15,194 bases of DNA from positions 1 through 15,194 of the forward strand of contig JBKQPR010000106.1 of assembly GCA_052144935.1 (NCBI GenBank), read 5' to 3'. The stretch comes from JOPF133 sp052144935. GTDB lineage: Bacteria; Acidobacteriota; Terriglobia; Bryobacterales; Bryobacteraceae. Positions within the stretch are counted from its first letter, which is position 1. Each line of letters begins with the position of its first letter. The position numbers were made by a program, and so were the translations under genes. Below, piece after piece: positions 11,748-15,194 of the stretch. The notes beneath the pieces were generated by a model, which did no database searches, was not told the DNA's origin, and saw nothing but the letters and a program-made list of their open reading frames with translations.

Positions 11748-13310
11748 ATGTCTGAAAAAGTAGCGGTATTCGACACCACCTTGCGGGACGGAGAACAGGC
11801 CGCCGGAACGCGCCTGGGAAGCCGGGACAAACTCATCATCGCCAGGCAGTTGGCGCAGTTGAACGTGGATGTGATCGAGGCGGGCTATCCGGCCTCTTCA
11901 CCCGAGGATTTCGAGGCCGTCGAGCGGATTGGCCGGGAGATCCAGGGACCCGCGATCTGCGCCCTCTCGCGTGCCGTGGCCGGCGACATCAAGGCCTGCG
12001 GCAAAGCTCTGGCACAATGCAAGCGGCCCCGCATCCACACCGGGATCGGCGCGTCGGACATCCACATCGGCGGCAAGTTCCAGGACGAACGGTACGGGAA
12101 AACGCTGGCCGAAAAAAAGCGCAAGATCCTCGAAATGGCGGTGGATGCCGTCAAGCTGGCGCGGCAGTTCGCCGATGACGTGGAGTTTTACGCCGAAGAT
12201 GCCGGGCGCGCCGATCCGGACTACCTGTTTGAAATGATCGCGGCCGTCATCGCCGCCGGCGCTGGCGTGGTCAATATTCCCGACACCACCGGCTATACCG
12301 TGCCGGAACAATACGGCGCTCTGATTGGCAGCCTCCGGGAGAACGTGCCGGGGATCGAGCGCGCCGTGATCAGCGTGCATTGCCACGACGACCTGGGCAT
12401 GGCGGTGGCCAATTCGCTCTCAGGAGTGCTCAACGGCGCGCGCCAGGTGGAGGGCACCATCAACGGACTCGGCGAACGGGCCGGCAACGCCGCGCTGGAA
12501 GAGATCGTGATGGCGTTGCGCACGCGCGCGGACTACTTTGGCGTCCATACAGATGTGGATTCCCGCGAGCTCTATCGAACCAGCCGCCTGGTTGCCGACC
12601 TGCTCGGCTTCCAGGTTCCGCGCAACAAGGCGGTCGTGGGCGCCAATGCGTTCTCCCACAGCTCCGGAATCCACGTCGACGGGTTCCTCAAACAGCGGGA
12701 GACCTATGAAATCATGCGGCCCGAAGATGTGGGCATGATGGAGAGCCGCGTCGTGCTCACCGCCCGGACGGGGCGTCACGGACTCCTCGATCGCCTCAGG
12801 AAGCTGGGATACCCGCTCGACGAACAGGAGCTGGATCAGGCGTACCGCAGATTTCTGCTGGTGGCCGACAAGAAGCAGGAAGTGTTTGACGAGGATCTCA
12901 TGGCCATCCTGCACGACGAGATCCACCCCCTGCCGGCGATCTATGAACTGCAGTACCTGCATATCTACAGCGGCACGTCGGCAATTCCGACCGCGACGGT
13001 AAGGCTGCGCGTGAAGGATGTCGCGCAGGAGGGCGCCGCCATTGGGGACGGCCCTGTCGACGCTGTGTGCCGGGCGATTGCGCAGGTCACCGGCACTTCC
13101 GCCAAGCTGCAGAGGTATGAAATTCGGGCGGTCACCAGCGGCACCGAGGCCATGGGTGAGGTCACCGTGCAGCTCGAGGAAGGCGGCCGCAAAGTGGTGG
13201 GGCGGGGCGCTTCCACCGATGTCATCGAAGCCAGCGCCAAGGCCTATATCGATGGTTTGAACAGGCTCGCAAGCCTCGGCTCCGCCGCGCGGCCTCGGCC
13301 TGGGGGATGA
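11748..13310 (+). CDS. leuA: 2-isopropylmalate synthase
   Basis: This 520-residue cytoplasmic enzyme condenses 2-oxoisovalerate with acetyl-CoA, the committed step of leucine synthesis. The catalytic TIM barrel (about 5-275) shows FDTTLRDGEQ with Arg13 and metal-ligand Asp14, VIEAGYPASSPEDF, NIPDTTGY, the metal-binding HCHDD (His211 and His213) and GLGERAGN (Asn247). AFSHSSGIHVDGF (301-313) is the linker segment. The C-terminal LeuA dimer/allosteric domain (about 398-507), expected to bind leucine for feedback inhibition, is intact. Citramalate synthase is disfavoured because the EAGYP segment replaces the EGGWPGSNPKD typical of CimA. The ATG has no Shine-Dalgarno sequence. It is followed by folP after 160 nt holding a long hairpin; leuB, leuC and leuD are not nearby. 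Confidence 0.93.
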   Translation: MSEKVAVFDTTLRDGEQAAGTRLGSRDKLIIARQLAQLNVDVIEAGYPASSPEDFEAVERIGREIQGPAICALSRAVAGDIKACGKALAQCKRPRIHTGIGASDIHIGGKFQDERYGKTLAEKKRKILEMAVDAVKLARQFADDVEFYAEDAGRADPDYLFEMIAAVIAAGAGVVNIPDTTGYTVPEQYGALIGSLRENVPGIERAVISVHCHDDLGMAVANSLSGVLNGARQVEGTINGLGERAGNAALEEIVMALRTRADYFGVHTDVDSRELYRTSRLVADLLGFQVPRNKAVVGANAFSHSSGIHVDGFLKQRETYEIMRPEDVGMMESRVVLTARTGRHGLLDRLRKLGYPLDEQELDQAYRRFLLVADKKQEVFDEDLMAILHDEIHPLPAIYELQYLHIYSGTSAIPTATVRLRVKDVAQEGAAIGDGPVDAVCRAIAQVTGTSAKLQRYEIRAVTSGTEAMGEVTVQLEEGGRKVVGRGASTDVIEASAKAYIDGLNRLASLGSAARPRPGG

Positions 13311-13319
13311 CACCTCGAT

Positions 13320-13413
13320 TCACCGCGGAGGCGCGGAGAACGCGGAGACTACGCGGAGAAAAAATAAGAGGTTTTCTCTGCGAAGTCTCCGCGACCTCTG
13401 CGCCTCTGCGGTG
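13320..13413. repeat. Long imperfect inverted repeat between leuA and folP
   Basis: A left arm (13320-13362, starting TCACCGCGGAGGCGCGGAG) pairs over about 43 nt with the right arm (13371-13413, ending CTCTGCGCCTCTGCGGTGA). There are about six differences, several of which would be G-U pairs in RNA. The loop is about 8 nt. The internal GCGGAGA words recur three times. This is the kind of CACCGCAGAGGCGCAGAG element scattered in many environmental genomes. In the transcript it would form a very stable hairpin, probably ending or weakening read-through from leuA into folP. Confidence 0.8.
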
Positions 13414-13470
13414 AGATCCACGGCTGACCCGGCCCCTCTCCGGACAGAAAAGTGCGAAATTAGTAGGACG

Positions 13471-14316
13471 GTGAGAAAACACCTCTTCTGGAAACTGAAA
13501 AGCCGCGAGATCCAACTCGGGGAACGCACGGTTCTCATGGGCGTCCTCAACGTCACGCCGGATTCCTTCTCCGATGGCGGCAAGTACGCCGATCCCGATC
13601 GCGCCTTCGCGCGCGCCCTGGAACTGGAGGAGCAGGGCGCCGACATCGTCGATATCGGCGCCGAATCCACGCGGCCCGGTTCGGTTCGCATCTCCGCTGC
13701 CGAAGAGATACGCCGCCTCATCCCGGTGCTCAAGCGGCTCAAGGGCCGTCTGGGAATTCCCCTTTCCGTCGACACCTACAAAGCCGAAGTCGCCGAGCGG
13801 GCCTTGGAACTCGGCGTGGAGATCATCAACGATCCTTCCGGCCTCACCTTCGAACCGCAACTGGCGCGCATGGTTTCCAATCACGACGGCGGCCTGGTGA
13901 TCAACCACATGCGCGGCCGCCCGGAAACCTGGGCGCGCCTCGGGCCCCTGTCCGATCCCATGGCCGTAATTGCGCACGATCTGGAAGCGGCCATCAACCG
14001 CGTGCGCGGCGTGGGCATCGACAAGGGGCGCCTGGTGATCGATCCCGGCCTGGGCTTCGGCAAACGCAAGGAGCAGAACTCGCTCATCATCGGCCGTCTG
14101 GGCGAACTGGCGCGTTTCGATCTGCCCATCCTGGTGGGGCCTTCGCGCAAGCACTTCCTGGCCCACGAGAATCCCGAGGAGACGCGCTTTGCCACGGCCG
14201 CCGCGGTGGCCGCCAGCGTGCTCGCGGGCGCGCACATCGTGCGCGTTCACGACGTGCCCGAGATGCGCGCCGCGGCCAACGTGGCCGACGAGATCCTTCG
14301 CGCAAGGGCGGTGTAA
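13471..14316 (+). CDS. folP: Dihydropteroate synthase
   Basis: The 281-residue enzyme joins p-aminobenzoate to the pterin diphosphate in folate synthesis and is the target of sulfonamides. All signature segments are present: NVTPDSFSDGG (27-37), ADIVDIGAESTRPGS (57-71), Asp101 in SVDTYKAEVAERAL, IINDPSG (118-124), DPGLGFGKR (191-199), GPSRK (223-227) and RVHDV (258-262). GTG at 13471 was chosen because the product then has the usual length; an in-frame GTG at 13411 lies inside the hairpin repeat. An AGGA (13465-13468) is present but only 2 nt from the GTG, so the start is less certain than the gene. Partners often found beside folP (ftsH, cdaA, glmM) are absent. Confidence 0.95.
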   Translation: MRKHLFWKLKSREIQLGERTVLMGVLNVTPDSFSDGGKYADPDRAFARALELEEQGADIVDIGAESTRPGSVRISAAEEIRRLIPVLKRLKGRLGIPLSVDTYKAEVAERALELGVEIINDPSGLTFEPQLARMVSNHDGGLVINHMRGRPETWARLGPLSDPMAVIAHDLEAAINRVRGVGIDKGRLVIDPGLGFGKRKEQNSLIIGRLGELARFDLPILVGPSRKHFLAHENPEETRFATAAAVAASVLAGAHIVRVHDVPEMRAAANVADEILRARAV

Positions 14317-14466
14317 CTTCGCCGGCGCTCTAACATCTTCCACAACGGAGTTGCAACCCAGGCGGTCGTACTAAGTGCCAACGCAAGAATAACTTTACAT
14401 TAGCTGGCCTGGGCCATGTGGCGCGGGCACTCGTGCCTGCCGCTTCCCGACTCTTCGGGACGCCTA
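14317..14466. other. Intergenic sequence with two small hairpins
   Basis: No gene. It contains GGCAC-TC-GTGCC (14426-14437) and TCCCGA-CTCT-TCGGGA (14445-14460), adjacent short perfect hairpins with the translation GHSCLPLPDSSGR. I recall this phrase from spurious ORFs in many genomes, so it is likely a common interspersed repeat. It borders the IS110 fragment. Confidence 0.45.
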
Positions 14467-14706
14467 TCCCAAAGCGATCGGACACCGAAAGGCAACCGCA
14501 CCATGCGGCGGGTCCTGAACCAAGCAGCCAACGCCGCCCCCGGGACCAAGGGCAGCATCTTTCAAGCCCTGTATCGCCGCTGGCTGCCTCGACTCGGGCA
14601 TCAAAAGACGATCTGGGCCATCGCCCATCGCCTGTGCCGGTTAGTTTGGATCATCCTGCACCGTGGCGACGACTACATCGAATATGGGGAACATCGAGAC
14701 TCCAGC
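14467..14706 (+). mobile_element. C-terminal fragment of an IS110-family transposase
   Basis: The frame reads SQSDRTPKGNRT and, from ATG 14503, MRRVLNQAANAAPGTKGSIF, followed by YRRWLPRLGHQKTIWAIAHR and LCRLVWIILHRGDDYIEYGE. This is the C-terminal end of IS110-type transposases (the MRRLLNQAA...RRLVPRLGH segment). The N-terminal DEDD domain and most of the transposase_20 domain are missing, and after about 14706 homology stops. It appears to be a different subfamily from the remnant at 6829-7753, so the two are not halves of one element as far as can be judged. Confidence 0.8.
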
Positions 14707-14807
14707 GGCCGGATGTGGCTGTTCACTCTGCTGGCAGCCGGCCCGGCGGCTTGGCCCAGGAGATCTCGCGCCGGCCTCCGCGGCATCTATGTCAACACCA
14801 ATGATGA

Positions 14808-15194
14808 CTCCGAGATCGCCACAGCCACGCCAATGGCTTCGGTCCCACGTCCGTGCCCGTGGTAAGTGGATCGGAGACACAGTCGGGAATACTGTCGCCG
14901 CCGCCGCTGATTCAAACCGTTGGCGCGGCCGCTCAGGTGCCGTTCGCCGGCCTGGTTGCGCCGGGCGAGTTTCAGCTCAACGTGGTGGCCCCGGCATCGC
15001 CTGCGTCAGTTGCGCGCAACACTGCCCGAGCTGCCTCCCCGGGACGGGCCGCTACTACCGTGGACCGCCAGGAAATGGTCGCTTTGGCCAGAACTGTCCA
15101 GCGCTATTACAACGAGTCCCAGGCGGCCGTCGAGTGGGACATCGCCTACACGCCGGCAATCCAGGCACACGTGGAAGGCCAGGAGTATTACGAA
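14808..15194 (+). pseudogene. TIGR03437-domain fragment, 5'-truncated, open to window end
   Basis: From 14829 the frame reads ANGFGPTSVPVVSGSETQSG, then ILSPPPLIQ, AAQVPFAGLVAPGEFQLNVV and APASPA. This is close to the C-terminal TIGR03437 domain found in large exported acidobacterial proteins. There is a stop at 14805-14807 and no start codon before the domain, so the gene has lost its 5' part. Normally the protein ends soon after this domain, but here the frame stays open another about 65 codons (TVDRQEMVALARTVQRYYNE and following) to the window edge with no stop. A GTG at 15060 could instead start a separate gene. A fusion caused by deletion is likely. Confidence 0.65.

Noticed and set aside
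11748..13310. Citramalate synthase (cimA) instead of leuA
   Set aside because: Both share the barrel and the dimer domain, but the segment VIEAGYPASSPEDF and the NIPDTTGY and GLGERAGN context fit 2-isopropylmalate synthase rather than the EGGWPGSNPKD type of CimA.

Overview
The window looks like a piece of an Acidobacteriota chromosome, most likely near Candidatus Solibacter / Bryobacter. This is inferred from three things: a 3' fragment that matches the TIGR03437 domain typical of that group (14808 onward), the adjacent exported DUF3300 and DUF2950 genes, and high GC with long intergenic spaces full of interspersed repeats. No rRNA, tRNA or CRISPR array was seen.

Layout. 1-3620 is repeat-rich. 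A modular GC-rich repeat occurs in at least six partial copies around three small genes: a Tat-signal-bearing SAM methyltransferase (771-1355, -), a GerW/YtfJ-like protein (2278-2640, +) and an exported protein of unknown function (2746-3402, +). 4061-5257 encodes an exported TPR protein behind a strong-looking promoter that overlaps a dyad resembling BlaI/MecI operators. 5258-7860 is a decaying zone. It holds a frameshifted Ntn-hydrolase-like remnant, one intact zinc-ribbon/bPH2 membrane protein (-), a signal-peptide stub, a 44-codon ORF coupled to a short-chain dehydrogenase fragment, and an IS110-family transposase with three frameshifts that abuts the dehydrogenase fragment.

8087-14316 is well-kept housekeeping and envelope DNA: fabD (malonyl-CoA:ACP transacylase, TTG start), a convergent DUF3300-DUF2950 pair on the minus strand, leuA (2-isopropylmalate synthase) and folP (dihydropteroate synthase). 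Large inverted repeats sit between fabD and DUF2950 and between leuA and folP. From 14467 to the end the window is again debris: a C-terminal IS110 piece, then a TIGR03437 fragment that stays open to the window edge.

How the genes relate. fabD, leuA and folP serve fatty acid, leucine and folate synthesis, but they are not grouped with their usual pathway partners here. Only DUF3300-DUF2950 is a clear operon. Several genes (gerW-like, TPR, fabD, leuA) lack a Shine-Dalgarno sequence and have a -10-like hexamer 5 to 14 nt before the start codon, suggesting leaderless or near-leaderless mRNAs. The other intact genes, except folP, have good ribosome binding sites. I found no convincing complete new system. 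The most unusual items are the modular repeat family, the Tat-exported methyltransferase, the operator-covered promoter of the TPR gene and the leaderless-start pattern.
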